From the NCBI GenBank assembly GCA_030823955.1, contig JAVBYO010000029.1, positions 1-58,037 of the forward strand: DNA of 58,037 nt, read 5' to 3'. The notes under the pieces were generated by a model. It did no database searches. It saw nothing but the letters and a program-made list of their open reading frames with translations, and was not told the origin of the DNA. The position numbers were made by a program, and so were the translations under genes. This document shows, one piece after another, positions 19,648 to 28,595 of this stretch (the first letter of the stretch is position 1; each line of letters starts with the position of its first letter). The stretch comes from Gallionellaceae bacterium (GTDB taxonomy: Bacteria; Pseudomonadota; Gammaproteobacteria; Burkholderiales; Gallionellaceae).

Positions 19648-20085
19648 ATGATGTCGTTCGAGCAAAGCCCGGATCGTTGCTGGTTCTGGATATTCCTGGC
19701 CTGGCTGGTGGCGATGGTCTCCACGCTGGGGGCGCTGTTCCTCGGCGAGGTGATGGGCTATACCCCTTGTGTGCTGTGCTGGTATCAGCGCATCGCCATG
19801 TTTCCGCTCACCCTGATACTCGCCGCTGGTTTGTTCCCTTTCGACCGGCGTGTAGTACGCTACGCGCTGCCGCTGGCCGTGGTTGGCTGCCTGCTGGCGG
19901 CCTTCCACCTGGCACTGGTGGCGGGATGGATACCGGAAGCCATCAAACCCTGCCAACAGGGCGTGCCGTGTTCCAATACGCCGGTGGTGTGGTTCGGTTT
20001 CGTGACCATCCCCTTGTTGTCTCTGCTCTCGTTCTCAATCATCTGCGGGCTACTGCTCGCGACTAGCCGCAAAGGTGCAAAATGA
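19648..20085 (+). CDS. dsbB: Disulfide bond formation protein B
   Basis: A 145-residue inner membrane protein with four helices that reoxidises DsbA and passes electrons to quinone. The first periplasmic loop has the CVLC pair followed by WYQRIAMFP, including the Arg that interacts with ubiquinone; the second loop has the pair CQQGVPC. The length is close to the short betaproteobacterial DsbB type. Two adjacent ATGs (19648 and 19651) are both possible; GAGGAG lies ten bases upstream. It overlaps the thiol-disulfide gene by four bases, forming an operon. Confidence 0.9.
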   Translation: MMSFEQSPDRCWFWIFLAWLVAMVSTLGALFLGEVMGYTPCVLCWYQRIAMFPLTLILAAGLFPFDRRVVRYALPLAVVGCLLAAFHLALVAGWIPEAIKPCQQGVPCSNTPVVWFGFVTIPLLSLLSFSIICGLLLATSRKGAK

Positions 20086-20738
20086 AACAAAAGACCCTGT
20101 TCATCGCTTCGGCGATATTGTTACTCCTGATCTTCGTCGCCGCACTGTTCGCTTACAACAACCATCAGGAGAAAGCCGCCCGCGAGCTGGCCGAGAGCAA
20201 CCGCGCGGCCTTGAGCCGAATGCATTCACCTACGCTGGGCAAGGCCGATGCCCGCGTGGTCATCGTCGAGTTCCTTGATCCCGCCTGCGAGACTTGCCGG
20301 GTTTTCTATCCGCGCGTGAAGCAGTTGATGGCGGACAATCCGGACAATATCCGCCTGGTGTTGCGTTATGCCCCGTTTCATGACGGCTCCGACAAAGTCG
20401 TCGCGATCCTGGAGGCCGCACGCAAACAAGGCAAGTTCTGGCCCGCACTCGAAGCGCTGCTGGCGAACCAGACTGACTGGGCGCCGCATCACACCGCGCA
20501 GGTGGCGCTGGTGTGGAGACACCTCGAAGGGCTGGATTTGAACATGGAACGACTTGCCTACGACATGACCGCACCGGAGGTCGCCCAGGTGATCGCGCAG
20601 GACCTCGAAGACGCCAAGACCCTGAACGTGACCCAGACGCCGGAATTTTTCGTCAACGGGCAACCCTTGCCGAGCTTCGGTTTTGAACAACTGACCCGAC
20701 TGGTGGATCAGGCGCTGGAAGAAACACAGGTACGCTGA
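20082..20738 (+). CDS. DsbA/BdbD-like thioredoxin-fold thiol oxidoreductase
   Basis: A 218-residue periplasmic protein anchored by a single N-terminal helix (about residues 5-25). The thioredoxin fold carries the active site CETC in FLDPACETCRVFYP and the cis-Pro loop NVTQTPEFFVNG, with an inserted helical domain between. This resembles the DsbA-like proteins paired with DsbB in beta- and gammaproteobacteria (BdbD/ScsC style). It is probably the redox partner of the overlapping dsbB gene. Whether it acts as oxidase or reductase cannot be told from sequence. Confidence 0.85.
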   Translation: MKQKTLFIASAILLLLIFVAALFAYNNHQEKAARELAESNRAALSRMHSPTLGKADARVVIVEFLDPACETCRVFYPRVKQLMADNPDNIRLVLRYAPFHDGSDKVVAILEAARKQGKFWPALEALLANQTDWAPHHTAQVALVWRHLEGLDLNMERLAYDMTAPEVAQVIAQDLEDAKTLNVTQTPEFFVNGQPLPSFGFEQLTRLVDQALEETQVR

Positions 20739-20756
20739 ACCGCTCCGAACCGCCAT

Positions 20757-20895
20757 CTAGGGATAGGTCTGATTAAGTCCGAACGCCATGGTTCGATACG
20801 TTTTCCGTTCGTCCCGAGTGCCGCGCTTGCGCGGTGTATCGAGGGAGCGAACGGAAAACACTCACCACGAACGGACTTAGTCAGACCTTCCCTAG
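20757..20895. repeat. MITE-like nested palindrome with 25-bp terminal inverted repeats
   Basis: The ends CTAGGGATAGGTCTGATTAA (left) and the complement of TTAGTCAGACCTTCCCTAG (right) match over about 25 bp with one gap and one mismatch. Inside is a second inverted repeat (TTTTCCGTTCG at 20801-20811 with CGAACGGAAAA at 20848-20858) around a GC-rich loop (CCGC/GCGG). There is no coding capacity. It looks like a non-autonomous mobile palindrome of the CTAGGGAAGGTCTGA-ended kind, lying between the dsb operon and the GGDEF-EAL gene. Confidence 0.8.
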
Positions 20896-20995
20896 CATCG
20901 CTTCATAAGGAAATGTCATCCCTGATAAATCAGGTCGGGGATGTCCTGCCGCGATTCATGCGCACAAATTCAGCCCCCCTCCAGCCCCTGCACAA

Positions 20996-22342
20996 ATGTC
21001 CGGTTTGGTTTATCCTACGGCCCTCGGGGTATATCGCATAGGCGACATGAACAACATAGATCCGCTCACCGGACTTCTGGATCGATTCGGCTGCTTGCAG
21101 ACCGCGCAGAGTCTATCCTGCGATTCGACATCCAGTGCGAATCCGTTCGCCGTCATCTGGGTGGACCTGGATCGCTTCAAACAGATCAACGAGTCGTTCG
21201 GGCATCACGGTGCCGATCAGGTGCTGAAAGACTTCGCCACCCGTTTCCGCAACCGTATGAGCGGGCGTGCCGAGATCTACCGCATGGGCGGGGATGAGTT
21301 CGTGTTCCTGGTGCCGCGCTGCAACCGCACACAGGCCCAGCACATCGCCAACGAGCTGGCCAATACTGTCGAGGAGCCTCTTTCCATCGGCAGCCTCACC
21401 TTGCACCCCACCGCCAGTATCGGCATCGCCATCCATGAATACGGAGAAGATTCGCTGGCCCTGCTGGAACGCGCGGATCGCGCCATGCATGCCGCCAAAG
21501 GCAAGGGCGGCAACGGCTTGGTCTGCTCCGGCGACGAACCTATCCCAGGCCGTCTCGGCATCACGCTGGCACGCGAAGAGCTGGCACTGGAAAACATGCT
21601 GCACACCGCGCTCGAGACCGGCGGCTTGTGCCTGCACTACCAGCCTATCATCCGCGGGGACGGGCAGATCGAGGCCGTTGAGGCACTGATGCGTTGCACG
21701 GTGGATGGGGAAGACATCCCGCCCGGCAAATTCATCCCCGTGGCGGAGAAGACCGGCCTGGTGATCCGCCTCGGCGAATGGAGCCTGTTGCAGGGGGCGG
21801 CACATGCGCGCCTGTTGCAGGATGCGGGGCACCACACCAAGGTCGCGATCAATGTCTCGCGCGCGCAGATGATCTCGCCCAAATTCACCCAGGCGTTACA
21901 CGCCGCATTGATCTGCTCCAACGTGAGCCCGGAACTGGTGGAGCTGGAACTGACCGAATCGCTGTTCATGGACATCTCGGATACGGTGCAGAAGAACCTG
22001 AAGAACGCCATCGCCGCGGGGGTCAGTCTGGCCATCGACGATTTCGGCACCGGTTATTCCTGTCTTGCCAATCTGAAAGATATCCCGGCCAAGAAACTCA
22101 AACTGGACCGCGCCTTCGTCAGCGTACTGCCGGAGGATCGCCGCGCACTGGCCGTGGTGAAAGCGATGACGCAACTCGGCCATGAGCTGGGTATGACGGT
22201 GGTCGCGGAAGGCTGCGAACGGAAAGAAGAGATCGATGCCTTGCTCGACGTGGGGGTCGATGCGATACAGGGCTTCTATTACGCAAGACCGATGCCGGGG
22301 GATGACCTGCTCCCCTGGCTGCAAACAAGAGGCAAGAAATGA
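20996..22342 (+). CDS. GGDEF-EAL cyclic di-GMP turnover protein
   Basis: A 448-residue cytoplasmic protein with a diguanylate cyclase domain (DPLTGLLDR start, catalytic RMGGDEF near residue 100) followed by a phosphodiesterase domain (EALMR, ELTES, IDDFGTGYSCLANL, KLKLDRAFV, VVAEGCER). Both active sites look intact. The inhibitory RxxD site that normally precedes GGDEF by five residues is absent. There is no PAS, GAF or membrane segment, so input must come through partners. The start at 20996 is used; an ATG at 21047 (MNNIDPLTG) is equally plausible and is closer to the domain. The stop overlaps the HDOD gene by four bases. Confidence 0.88.
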   Translation: MSGLVYPTALGVYRIGDMNNIDPLTGLLDRFGCLQTAQSLSCDSTSSANPFAVIWVDLDRFKQINESFGHHGADQVLKDFATRFRNRMSGRAEIYRMGGDEFVFLVPRCNRTQAQHIANELANTVEEPLSIGSLTLHPTASIGIAIHEYGEDSLALLERADRAMHAAKGKGGNGLVCSGDEPIPGRLGITLAREELALENMLHTALETGGLCLHYQPIIRGDGQIEAVEALMRCTVDGEDIPPGKFIPVAEKTGLVIRLGEWSLLQGAAHARLLQDAGHHTKVAINVSRAQMISPKFTQALHAALICSNVSPELVELELTESLFMDISDTVQKNLKNAIAAGVSLAIDDFGTGYSCLANLKDIPAKKLKLDRAFVSVLPEDRRALAVVKAMTQLGHELGMTVVAEGCERKEEIDALLDVGVDAIQGFYYARPMPGDDLLPWLQTRGKK

Positions 22343-23208
22343 ATTCCCTGCACAACACTGCGACGGAAGTCGACAAGCTGCTGTCGCGCTCGGTCATCGA
22401 CCTTGGCATCCCGCCCTGCCCGGCCATATTGAACCGTTTTATGTCCGAGGCACAGAAAGAAGAGCCGGACTACCATCGTTTGTCCAACATCATCAGCGCG
22501 GATGTCGGCCTGTCTGCCAGTCTGATCAAGACTGCCAATTCCCCGTTCTTCGGTACCCGCCAGCGGGTGCGTTCGCCGAATGAGGCGCTGGCACGATTGG
22601 GTCTCAACACCGCAAGCAGGGCGGTGGCCGGCATCGTCCTGCGTGAATCATTTCCGCACGTGCCGAATCTGGAACGTTTCTGGGATGCCTCTGCACGTAC
22701 CGCCCGCATCTCGGGCTGGCTGGCACAGCGTTTCGATATTCGCGTGCGCGCGGAAGATGCTTATACCTACGCGCTGTTCCGCGATTGCGGCATCCCCGTG
22801 TTGCTCGGTCGCTTCCCGAACTATCCGGCAGTGCTGGCTTGCGCCAATGACGAGACCGTCCGCAGCTTCATTGACGTAGAAGATGCGGCGCTGCCTACCA
22901 ATCATGCCATGGTGGGTAGTCTGCTGGCACAAAGCTGGTGGCTACCGGAAGAGATCTGCCTTGCCATCCGCAATCACCACGAATTAACCACGCTGGAATC
23001 GGATAGCGCTATCCTGCCCCTATCCAGCCTGAAGCTCATCGCCACCGCACAGCTGGCGGAACATATCGTGCAACAGCAACTCGGCTTGAGTCGCACGCAA
23101 GAGTGGCCAAAAATGGGGCCTGCCTGTCTGCATATCCTCGATATGGGGGAAGTTTTTTTGGAGACTCTGTACGTCGAGGCCGCAGCGGTCACCGCCGCCG
23201 ACGAATAA
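22339..23208 (+). CDS. HDOD-domain signalling protein
   Basis: A 289-residue soluble protein with one HDOD domain (about residues 20-215), a metal-free relative of HD hydrolases. Typical features are IPPCPAILNRF at the start, ISADVGLSASLIKTANSPFFG, and the later region DCGIPVLLGRFPNY. The catalytic HD pair is missing, as expected. Such proteins act in signal transduction and motility control. It is translationally coupled to the upstream GGDEF-EAL gene, so it likely works in the same cyclic di-GMP circuit. Confidence 0.85.
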   Translation: MNSLHNTATEVDKLLSRSVIDLGIPPCPAILNRFMSEAQKEEPDYHRLSNIISADVGLSASLIKTANSPFFGTRQRVRSPNEALARLGLNTASRAVAGIVLRESFPHVPNLERFWDASARTARISGWLAQRFDIRVRAEDAYTYALFRDCGIPVLLGRFPNYPAVLACANDETVRSFIDVEDAALPTNHAMVGSLLAQSWWLPEEICLAIRNHHELTTLESDSAILPLSSLKLIATAQLAEHIVQQQLGLSRTQEWPKMGPACLHILDMGEVFLETLYVEAAAVTAADE

Positions 23209-23268
23209 TCTCCCGCAACCGGCTCCAGCAGGCCTGATGCAGCGCCTGCTTACCACCACATCCATACC

Positions 23269-24006
23269 ATGCCCCTCACCGTACTCGAACCGCCATTCAC
23301 CCCGCCAACCCGACTCAGCGTGGCCTTGCACGAGCAAGGCTACGCTGTGTTGCATCCGGATGCAGTCGCATCTCTGATCGACGCGCCCTTGTCGGCCTTG
23401 GCAGCCATGCGTGCGGACTGGGACGCTCTGCCGCCGGACACGTTCCTCAGAGACGGGGGCCGTTACCGCCGCCGCAGGCATTCCTGCTTCGTGGTAGCCC
23501 CCAGCCAAGTGGAACAGGTGCCGCATCGCGCGCATTACCAGCCACTGGAATACAACGCGCTGCACGGCGGCATGCTGCGCATGTTCGAGCCGATCTCGGC
23601 ACATACGCTAGCTTTGCCGGTGTGGTCTAAATTGCTGATGGCAGTGGCGCGTGCCTGTTCCTCCATCAAGGGGGAGCAACCTTGGTATGTGGAGGCGCAC
23701 CAGTTTCGCATCGACACCCGCGACGGTATCGGACGCCCGACGCCGGAAGGTGCGCACCGCGACGGTGTCGATTTCGTCGCCATCCTGCTGGTCGACAGAG
23801 TCGATGTGCGCGGCGGCGAGAGCCGCATCTTTGAAGCCGAAGGCAGGCTCGGTCAGCGTTTCACCCTGAGTCAACCGTGGACTCTAGTCTTGCTCGATGA
23901 CCAGCGCGTGATTCACGAATCCACTCCCATCCAACCCGCTGCGGAGGGTGGTCATCGCGACACGCTGGTGCTGACGTTTCGTGCCGGCGGCTTCCTTTCG
24001 CAGTAA
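23269..24006 (+). CDS. 2-oxoglutarate/Fe(II) dioxygenase-family protein (PF10014-like)
   Basis: A 245-residue soluble protein. The jelly-roll core shows a metal-binding HRD in GAHRDGVDFVAILLV near residue 162, a distal His in LLDDQRVIHESTPI near residue 217, and HRDTLVLTFR with the Arg that usually holds 2-oxoglutarate. This pattern fits the 2OG-Fe dioxygenase family that includes bacterial free-amino-acid hydroxylases such as L-isoleucine dioxygenase. It starts 60 bp after the HDOD gene in the same direction, so co-expression with the signalling genes is possible. The substrate is unknown. Confidence 0.8.
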   Translation: MPLTVLEPPFTPPTRLSVALHEQGYAVLHPDAVASLIDAPLSALAAMRADWDALPPDTFLRDGGRYRRRRHSCFVVAPSQVEQVPHRAHYQPLEYNALHGGMLRMFEPISAHTLALPVWSKLLMAVARACSSIKGEQPWYVEAHQFRIDTRDGIGRPTPEGAHRDGVDFVAILLVDRVDVRGGESRIFEAEGRLGQRFTLSQPWTLVLLDDQRVIHESTPIQPAAEGGHRDTLVLTFRAGGFLSQ

Positions 24007-24014
24007 ATCTGAAC

Positions 24015-24088
24015 CTAAGGATGCGCTGAATTAATCCCCTCCCCCAGAGGGGGAGGGAGCAAAACCGAATAAATCAGTGCTTCCCTAA
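24015..24088. repeat. Short MITE-like palindrome
   Basis: The ends CTAAGGATGCGCTGAATTAA and the complement of ATAAATCAGTGCTTCCCTAA form imperfect terminal inverted repeats of about 20 bp. The centre is a perfect 9-bp stem, CCCTCCCCC-AGA-GGGGGAGGG (24037-24057). It lies between convergent genes, so it may also act as a terminator. Its ends resemble those of the repeat at 20757-20895. Confidence 0.7.
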
Positions 24089-24118
24089 AGCTTCACCTCA
24101 GAAAAGAGCGCTTCAGCT

Positions 24119-25546
24119 TTAAGCTGACGCCGCCTGAAAGAGTGTCAGCGTTTTGATTCTGGCCAACGCATGATCGACCACCGGCGCAGGATAGTTCGTG
24201 CCGATCACCACTCCGCAACGTTGCTGTTCGGCCTCCGGCATACGCCAGGGGGCATGTATCCATTTGTCGGGACAACGCGCCAGTTCCGGCATATAACGGC
24301 GGATGAATTCTCCCTTGGTGTCGAAGCGCTCGGACTGGGTAACGGGATTGAAGATACGGAACCACGGCTGCGCATCACAGCCGGTGGAGGAGGCCCATTG
24401 CCAACCGCCGTTATTGGCGGCGAGATCGAAATCCAGCAGATGTTGCGCGAAATAACGCTCGCCCCAGCGCCAGTCGATATGCAGGTCTTTCACCAGGAAC
24501 GAGGCCGTCACCATACGCAGACGATTGTGCATATAACCGGTCTGATTCAGTTGGCGCATCGCGGCGTCGATCAGCGGGAAGCCGGTGCGCGCCTCACACC
24601 ACGCGGAAAATTTCGTCACGTCGTTGGGGAACGGGATGGTATCGAACTGTGCTTTGAACGTGCGCCCCTGAGCCAGTTGCGGATGGTGATACAGCAGCAT
24701 CTGGTAGAACTCGCGCCAGATCAACTCGCTCAACCAGGTCTGCGCGCCCGCGCCGCCGGTGTGCCATGCGTGCGCCACCAGACGGCGGATCGAGATAGTG
24801 CCGAAGCGCAGATGTGTGGACAGACAAGACACCCCGTTCACTGCAGGAAGGTCGCGTGCCGCATGATATTGCGCCATGCGCGGTATAAACGCTTCGAACA
24901 AAATATCGGCACCGGATTGGCCCGCCGGCAAGACCGCACTAGCGGACTCATGCGCCACAAAACCCAGCGCCTGCAAAGACGGTAGTGGTGCAGCCGCACA
25001 TCGCACCAATGCGGCAAGATGTTCTTCCACCGGATAAGCCTGTACATGGGCCTCATCCAGTTTTTTCAGCCAAGCATTTTTGTACGGGGTGAATACGCTG
25101 AAGGGCCGTCCGGCACCGGTGAGGATCTCGTCCTGCTCGAAGATCACCTGGTCTTTAGCGTGATGGAAGGCGATGCCTAGATTTGCCAGTAGTGCAGCTA
25201 CCGCGCCGTCGCGCCGATCTGCTTCCGGCTCATAATCGTGATTGCAAAATACCGCCTGCACTCCCAGCTCTTGTGCCAGTTGCGGAATCAGTTGTTGTGT
25301 CCGTCCGTGCAACACCCGCAGGGTGCTCCCCTGCTGCTCCAGACGCTGCTTCAGTTCGCGCACGCTATGCCAGATGAACTCGACGCGCCGGTCTTGCCGT
25401 TGCGTGAGTCGTTCGAGGATATCGGTATCGAACACGAACACACACGTCACGGCGGCACTGTCCTTTAACGCGTGATACAGCGCCGCATGGTCGTATAACC
25501 GCAGATCGCGGCGGAACCAGCATAGGGAATGGGAATACACGGGCAT
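24119..25546 (-). CDS. phrB: Deoxyribodipyrimidine photolyase (class I CPD)
   Basis: A 475-residue light-driven DNA repair enzyme that splits cyclobutane pyrimidine dimers using FAD. The N-terminal antenna-binding domain starts with LCWFRRDLRLYDH; the FAD-binding C-terminal domain has TCLSTHLRFGTIS-like, SELIWREFYQMLL, WRWGERYFAQHLLDFDLAAN and GGWQWASSTGCDAQPWFRIF, all diagnostic for class I photolyases. The start at 25546 (MPVYSHSLCWF) matches the family; an in-frame ATG at 25585 adds 13 unlikely residues. It is divergent from cysT and probably monocistronic. Confidence 0.93.
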   Translation of the reverse strand: MPVYSHSLCWFRRDLRLYDHAALYHALKDSAAVTCVFVFDTDILERLTQRQDRRVEFIWHSVRELKQRLEQQGSTLRVLHGRTQQLIPQLAQELGVQAVFCNHDYEPEADRRDGAVAALLANLGIAFHHAKDQVIFEQDEILTGAGRPFSVFTPYKNAWLKKLDEAHVQAYPVEEHLAALVRCAAAPLPSLQALGFVAHESASAVLPAGQSGADILFEAFIPRMAQYHAARDLPAVNGVSCLSTHLRFGTISIRRLVAHAWHTGGAGAQTWLSELIWREFYQMLLYHHPQLAQGRTFKAQFDTIPFPNDVTKFSAWCEARTGFPLIDAAMRQLNQTGYMHNRLRMVTASFLVKDLHIDWRWGERYFAQHLLDFDLAANNGGWQWASSTGCDAQPWFRIFNPVTQSERFDTKGEFIRRYMPELARCPDKWIHAPWRMPEAEQQRCGVVIGTNYPAPVVDHALARIKTLTLFQAASA

Positions 25547-25738
25547 CAGTTTTTGTTTCCGGACAGAAGATGTGGGCGGATGCAAAAGCCTAACACGACT
25601 TTCATCCCGCCTTCCAAGTGTCTCCTCTTGACCGATTTGGCTTATTCGAATTTCAGCTAAAGAAAGCAGAAATACTCATTTTTCACGTGATTGTGGTGGC
25701 TATAGACTGCGCGCCTGACGAATTCAAAGGAGTACCCG

Positions 25739-26569
25739 ATGGCGCAGTTCCGTGCCCACAGTGTGTTACCCGGCTTCAATCTGGCATTGGGTTTTACGCT
25801 GCTCTACCTCTCGCTGATCGTGCTGATCCCGCTGTCTTCGCTGTTCTTCAAGACGGCTGAGTTAGGATTCGGCGGCTTCTGGGATGTGGTCACCAGCGAG
25901 CGCGTGGTGGCATCGTTGCGGGTGACGTTTCTGACCTCACTGGCCGCCGCGCTCGTCAATACTTTCTTCGGTCTGGTGGTGGCCTGGGTATTGGTACGTT
26001 ACAGCTTCCCCGGCAAACGCATCGTGGATGCACTGGTCGATCTGCCGTTCGCTTTGCCCACTGCCGTGGCGGGTATCACGCTGGCCACGCTGTATGCCCC
26101 GAACGGTTGGCTCGGGCAATATTTCGCCACGTATGACATCAAAATAGCTTATACCCCGCTGGGCATCGTGGTCGCCCTCACCTTCATCGGCCTGCCCTTC
26201 GTGGTACGCACCGTGCAGCCGGTGCTGGCCGATGTCGAAGCGGAAGTGGAAGAGGCGGCGGCCAGTCTGGGGGCGGGGCGCTGGGATGTGTTCCGGCGCG
26301 TGATCTTTCCCGCCATCTATCCGGCATTACTCACCGGCTTCGCACTGGCCTTCGCCCGCGCCATCGGTGAATACGGCTCGGTGATCTTCATCGCGGGCAA
26401 CATGCCCTACATCTCGGAGATCGCGCCGCTGCTGATTGTCGCCAAGCTGGAGCAATACGATTACGCGGGAGCGACGGCCATCGCCGTGGCGATGCTGCTC
26501 ATTTCATTTGCCCTGCTGCTGGGCATCAACGCCTTGCAATGGTGGACTTCCAGAAGGGGGGCGCGCTAA
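25739..26569 (+). CDS. cysT: Sulfate/thiosulfate ABC transporter permease CysT (CysU)
   Basis: A 276-residue inner membrane subunit with six predicted helices. The EAA loop that docks on CysA is [21 protein letters not shown] near residue 165, and [16 protein letters not shown] is the family signature. AAAGGAG lies 8-14 bases upstream of the ATG. It is followed with no gap by cysW and then cysA, and the periplasmic partner is sbp at 8.9 kb. The 150-bp upstream region holds a TATAGA and a TCAGCTAA that is also found upstream of the regulator-sbp unit. Confidence 0.93.
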   Translation: MAQFRAHSVLPGFNLALGFTLLYLSLIVLIPLSSLFFKTAELGFGGFWDVVTSERVVASLRVTFLTSLAAALVNTFFGLVVAWVLVRYSFPGKRIVDALVDLPFALPTAVAGITLATLYAPNGWLGQYFATYDIKIAYTPLGIVVALTFIGLPFVVRTVQPVLADVEAEVEEAAASLGAGRWDVFRRVIFPAIYPALLTGFALAFARAIGEYGSVIFIAGNMPYISEIAPLLIVAKLEQYDYAGATAIAVAMLLISFALLLGINALQWWTSRRGAR

Positions 26570-27424
26570 ATGTCGACTCAAACCAACCGTAAGATTTCCA
26601 CGCAGGAATCGCTAGCAGTAACGCTGTTGCTGGTCGGCATCGCGCTGGCTTATCTGCTGCTATTCCTCGGCCTGCCGCTGCTCGCGGTGTTCGTCGAGGC
26701 ATTCAAAAAAGGCTGGGCACTGTATTGGGCGGCATTACAGGAACCCGATGCGTGGTCAGCGATCAAGCTGACGTTCATCGCCGCCGCCATCGCCGTACCC
26801 GCCAATCTGGTGTTCGGCGTGGCTGCGGCATGGGCCATCGCCAAATTCGAATTCAAGGGCAAGAGCCTGCTCATCACGCTGATCGACCTGCCTTTCGCCG
26901 TCAGCCCGGTGGTATCGGGTCTGGTGTATGTGCTGTTGTTCGGCGCGCAGGGCTGGTTCGGCCCGTGGTTGCAGGCACACGACATCAAGCTGATCTTTGC
27001 CGTGCCGGGCATCGTGCTGGCGACCATCTTCGTCACCTTTCCTTTCATCGCGCGCGAACTGATCCCGCTGATGCAGGCACAGGGCAAGGAAGAAGAGGAA
27101 GCGGCGGTGTCGCTGGGGGCCTCCGGCTGGCAAACCTTCTGGCGCGTGACCCTGCCCAACATCAAGTGGGGTCTGCTGTACGGCGTGATCCTGTGTAACG
27201 CCCGCGCAATGGGAGAGTTCGGCGCAGTGTCGGTGGTATCCGGCCATGTTCGCGGCATGACCAACACCATGCCGCTGCACGTGGAGATTTTGTACAACGA
27301 ATATAACGCGGTCGCGGCCTTCGCAGTCGCCTCGCTGCTGGCCCTGCTAGCCGTGGTCACGCTGGTAGTCAAATCGCTGGTGGAATGGCAGGCCCGTGGT
27401 CAGGGCGTGAGATTGCAAAATTAA
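26570..27424 (+). CDS. cysW: Sulfate/thiosulfate ABC transporter permease CysW
   Basis: A 284-residue membrane subunit that forms the channel with CysT. It has six helices, the EAA loop ([21 protein letters not shown]) and the CysW signature [26 protein letters not shown]. Its ATG directly follows the cysT stop codon, indicating tight translational coupling. A 127-bp spacer with a dispersed GC-rich repeat separates it from cysA. Confidence 0.93.
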   Translation: MSTQTNRKISTQESLAVTLLLVGIALAYLLLFLGLPLLAVFVEAFKKGWALYWAALQEPDAWSAIKLTFIAAAIAVPANLVFGVAAAWAIAKFEFKGKSLLITLIDLPFAVSPVVSGLVYVLLFGAQGWFGPWLQAHDIKLIFAVPGIVLATIFVTFPFIARELIPLMQAQGKEEEEAAVSLGASGWQTFWRVTLPNIKWGLLYGVILCNARAMGEFGAVSVVSGHVRGMTNTMPLHVEILYNEYNAVAAFAVASLLALLAVVTLVVKSLVEWQARGQGVRLQN

Positions 27425-27450
27425 ATATGAGCCTACGCCCTGACTACTTC

Positions 27451-27490
27451 CCTCACCCCCGTTCCCCCTCTCCCCGTGGGCGAGGAGTAC
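27451..27490. repeat. Dispersed pyrimidine-rich palindromic repeat (cysW-cysA spacer)
   Basis: The block CCCTCACCCCCGTTCCCCCT followed by CTCCCCG-TGGG-CGAGGAG is a member of the same family as the blocks at 42846-42878 and 43605-43644. It sits inside the operon between cysW and cysA and could pause transcription or protect the mRNA. Confidence 0.6.
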
Positions 27491-27551
27491 AGCCGGTGCT
27501 TCGCGATCTTGAATCATCCGCAACGGCGAACCTTTGCATGGAGCACATTGA

Positions 27552-28595
27552 ATGAGTATCACAATTGAAAACCTGCACAAACATTTCGGCGCCTACAAGG
27601 CGCTGGACAATATCAATCTGGAGGTAAACAGCGGCGAGCTGCTGGCTCTGCTCGGCCCTTCCGGCTGCGGCAAGACTTCGCTGCTGCGCATCATCGGAGG
27701 TATGGAGCTGGCCGATTCCGGCAAGCTGCTGTTCCACGGCGAAGACGTGCAACAACGCGATGCGCGTGAACGCAACGTCGGTTTCGTGTTCCAGCATTAC
27801 GCGCTGTTCCGCCACATGACGGTGTTCGAGAATGTCGCCTTCGGCCTGCGCGTGAAGCCCAAGAAAGAGCGACCTAACGAGGTAGAGATCAAGCGCCGCG
27901 TGCATGAGTTGCTGTGTCTGGTACAACTTGATTTCTTGCATGACCGTTACCCGGCACAACTCTCCGGTGGACAACGTCAGCGTATCGCTTTGGCGCGCGC
28001 CCTCGCAGTCGAGCCGAAAATCTTGCTGCTGGACGAACCCTTCGGTGCACTCGATGCGCAGGTGCGCAAAGAGTTGCGCCGCTGGCTGCGCCGCCTGCAC
28101 GACGAACTACACATCACCAGCATCTTCGTCACGCACGACCAGGAAGAGGCACTGGAAGTGGCTGACCGCGTGGTGGTGATGAACAAAGGCAGGATAGAAC
28201 AGGTCGGCACACCGGACGAGGTGTATGCATCACCCGCCACACCGTTCGTGTACCAGTTCATCGGCAACGTGAATCTATTCCACAGCCGCGATCATGCGCC
28301 GTGGACCGAACAACACGGCGACGCGGTGGCTTATGTGCGGCCGCACGACATCGATATCAGCCGTACAGCACAGGACAACACCGCTTTGCCGGTTGAGGTT
28401 AAACTGGTGCGCGCCATCGGCTCGGTGGTGCGTGTGGAAGTGGCAACGAACGGCAGCAGCGAGCTCATCGCGATCGAACTGAGCCGCGAGCGTTTCGATA
28501 CCGCACCGTTGCTCCTCGGCGACAAGGTGTTCATCCGCCCGCGCCAGTTCCGCGTGTTCGCAACAGGAGACCAGCATGAACTTTCAGCAACTTAG
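27552..28595 (+). CDS. cysA: Sulfate/thiosulfate ABC transporter ATPase CysA
   Basis: A 347-residue ATPase. Walker A is GPSGCGKTS near residue 36, the Q-loop is [20 protein letters not shown], the signature is [15 protein letters not shown], Walker B is [12 protein letters not shown] and the switch is [11 protein letters not shown]. The last ~110 residues form the TOBE-type regulatory domain ([12 protein letters not shown]). It belongs with CysT, CysW and the distant Sbp. The 3' end overlaps the cysB gene by 20 bases, an unusually long coupling between transporter and regulator. Confidence 0.93.
   Translation: MSITIENLHKHFGAYKALDNINLEVNSGELLALLGPSGCGKTSLLRIIGGMELADSGKLLFHGEDVQQRDARERNVGFVFQHYALFRHMTVFENVAFGLRVKPKKERPNEVEIKRRVHELLCLVQLDFLHDRYPAQLSGGQRQRIALARALAVEPKILLLDEPFGALDAQVRKELRRWLRRLHDELHITSIFVTHDQEEALEVADRVVVMNKGRIEQVGTPDEVYASPATPFVYQFIGNVNLFHSRDHAPWTEQHGDAVAYVRPHDIDISRTAQDNTALPVEVKLVRAIGSVVRVEVATNGSSELIAIELSRERFDTAPLLLGDKVFIRPRQFRVFATGDQHELSAT

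Noticed and set aside
19436..19651. Possible 71-residue gene upstream of dsbB
   Set aside because: No good ribosome site, no recognisable domain, and it runs into the dsbB start; composition is mixed.
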